NCBI GenBank assembly: GCA_963920575.1
Contig: OY986974.1
Span: 2,914,001 to 2,978,000, forward strand
Origin: Narthecium ossifragum
Lineage: Eukaryota > Streptophyta > Magnoliopsida > Dioscoreales > Nartheciaceae
DNA length: 64,000 nt
Direction of reading: 5' to 3'
The translations under genes were made by a program, and so were the position numbers. The notes beneath the pieces are model-generated. The model was not told the DNA's origin. It made no database searches and worked only from the letters and a program-made list of their open reading frames with translations. Positions 62,645-64,000 of this stretch are shown piece after piece (the stretch's first letter is position 1; each line of letters opens with the position of its first letter).

Positions 62645-64000
62645 GTATGAGAGAAGAACTAATATTCTTGATCTCCTAATCCTTGATAAAAGTTTTATCG
62701 CATGATCTAAAAAAAATAAATTCCATGAAGTGCATTTTGTGATTTCATTCTGCCATTCACTTTGGGGGAGCTATCAGATTCCATTCTCAATTGGATTCAT
62801 CTCTTGGGTTTCTCTGATATGTGGCAATGATGGGTCTCTGGCTGTTTGGGGATCAATGTGAAGAGTAGATGAATATTTGTCAATGAATATTCAGAACATA
62901 TGGTGGTCTAATACATCGATAAACTTGGAACATTGTTGGCCAACTTCTCATTAGATATTGCCAGTGAAAGGGGTGATCACGAATCTCGATATGTAGATCT
63001 CGTGTCGACATAATCTTAAGTGTTGGACTGTTGAACAGCATCCATGGAATCCTGTTGATTGAATTTGGCAATCATAATTGTGATGGCTTAATTTAACCTG
63101 GGGATTTGCACAGCAGTCCCTGGGCATCAGGCTATGCATCTTAACTAAGTTGGTCCTGTAATGTTGATCTCAGCTGTGACTGCTGGGACTTAATCAACTG
63201 ATGCTCTTCTCGTCAGGGAAAGTCCCATCTATGGAGCATGAAGCGTGTAATTAGTTTCAGAAGATCCATGATCATAGACACATAAGGGTGTGAACAAGAA
63301 AAAATAGTGTTGAGTTGATAGAGTAGTAATCATGTCTATATTATTTGCTTATACATGAATGCAGTTGGCTGTACATGCATATTTTTGTAACTTATGTCTG
63401 GTGCACATGGTATAGTAGCTTCAATATCTTCTTATCTTCTTTAACAGTTTGATCTGGAATCTCTCATTAGGTTTTCGGTCACTAATATGCTGATTCTAAG
63501 CAATTGATTATTTCCAACTGATATATTTCCCTTACTAAAGTTAGTTTTAGCACTAGTATCTATTCGTTGTAGTTTCTCCATAAGGAGTTCATTCCGATGA
63601 AGGTACTTGTATAAGTGGTTCATTCTCTAGCATGAAGCACATGCTTCACGTTATAATATCACTGAACTTCCAACATCCTGTATTAACTTGGTTTCGGATT
63701 TTCGAGTGAATGCTTAATCTGAAAGTTAGGCTCATATGTCAAATGAGCCTTGTATTATGCTAGATTTAGGAGAAAATGATAAGATATGGAAGTCGATCAT
63801 GAACTAATTAACTTTTTGGGTACAATGTGATATTGTACTAGTATATGATATGCTGTGTGCGGAAAAGAGCAAACAGATAAGTGAATACATACCACTATCT
63901 GGGCTTATGTGTATGAGTCACTTAAAACTCACACTGAAAAATGCCCGTTCTATAGAAGAGGCATTGCTCTTTATGAAAAATAAAGACATTGAGTACAGGT
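62645..64000 (+). other. First intron of the CDK-like kinase (continues past the window)
   Basis: No kinase exon (for example the glycine-rich loop expected next) is visible, and no other gene was seen. The intron is therefore longer than 1.35 kb. Confidence 0.6.

Overview
This is a plant nuclear window: split genes with GT-AG introns, an organellar-type methionyl-tRNA synthetase, eIF5A, a DC1/RING protein and a PMT-type methyltransferase, all embedded in plant retrotransposons and DNA transposons. GC-rich first exons and the gene set suit an angiosperm, possibly a monocot, but I cannot name the species. Positions 2704-2903 are an assembly gap (N).

Layout. 1-163 is the last-exon tail of a saccharopine-dehydrogenase-like gene whose complete paralogue lies at 34199-36188. 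1119-1458 (minus) is the main exon of an ATS3/PLAT-type gene. 2904-21080 is the 3' part of a PMT-family methyltransferase gene (plus), split inside an exon by a 17.6-kb Athila-type Gypsy retrotransposon (3092-20706, minus orientation, TSD ATCTC, both LTRs, tRNA-Asp PBS, gag-pol with four in-frame stops, two extra ORFs). Two solo LTRs of a second family are nested in it in inverted orientation. 21466-27037 is a 5.6-kb hAT transposon (TSD ATGGGTAC) with a decayed BED/DUF659/hATC transposase. 27828-28553 encodes an intronless DC1-plus-RING protein. 29631-30163 is a foldback hAT-like element. 30280-33130 holds a degenerate coiled-coil gene and a 20-bp minisatellite.

34199-36188 is the intact two-exon saccharopine-dehydrogenase-like gene. 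37141-44198 (minus) is a complete 12-exon organellar methionyl-tRNA synthetase, sharing a 495-bp divergent promoter region with the 5-exon eIF5A gene (44694-47513, plus). 48738-55002 is a 3-exon HNH-domain gene whose second intron was expanded by an internally deleted Copia element (49390-52127) and a non-autonomous hAT element (53598-54556). 55003-62290 is mostly gene-poor, with a foldback element at 60935-61302. 62291-62644 is the first exon of an N-myristoylation-signal CDK-like kinase that runs off the window.

Most unusual signal: a 12-bp palindrome (GAGATCGATCTC and close variants) occurs 24 times, always in clusters with cores exactly 22 bp apart (once 23). It is found only inside the Athila element and one solo LTR nested in it, with spacers that are not conserved. 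It looks like a constrained, helically phased binding-site array shared by two LTR-retrotransposon families.
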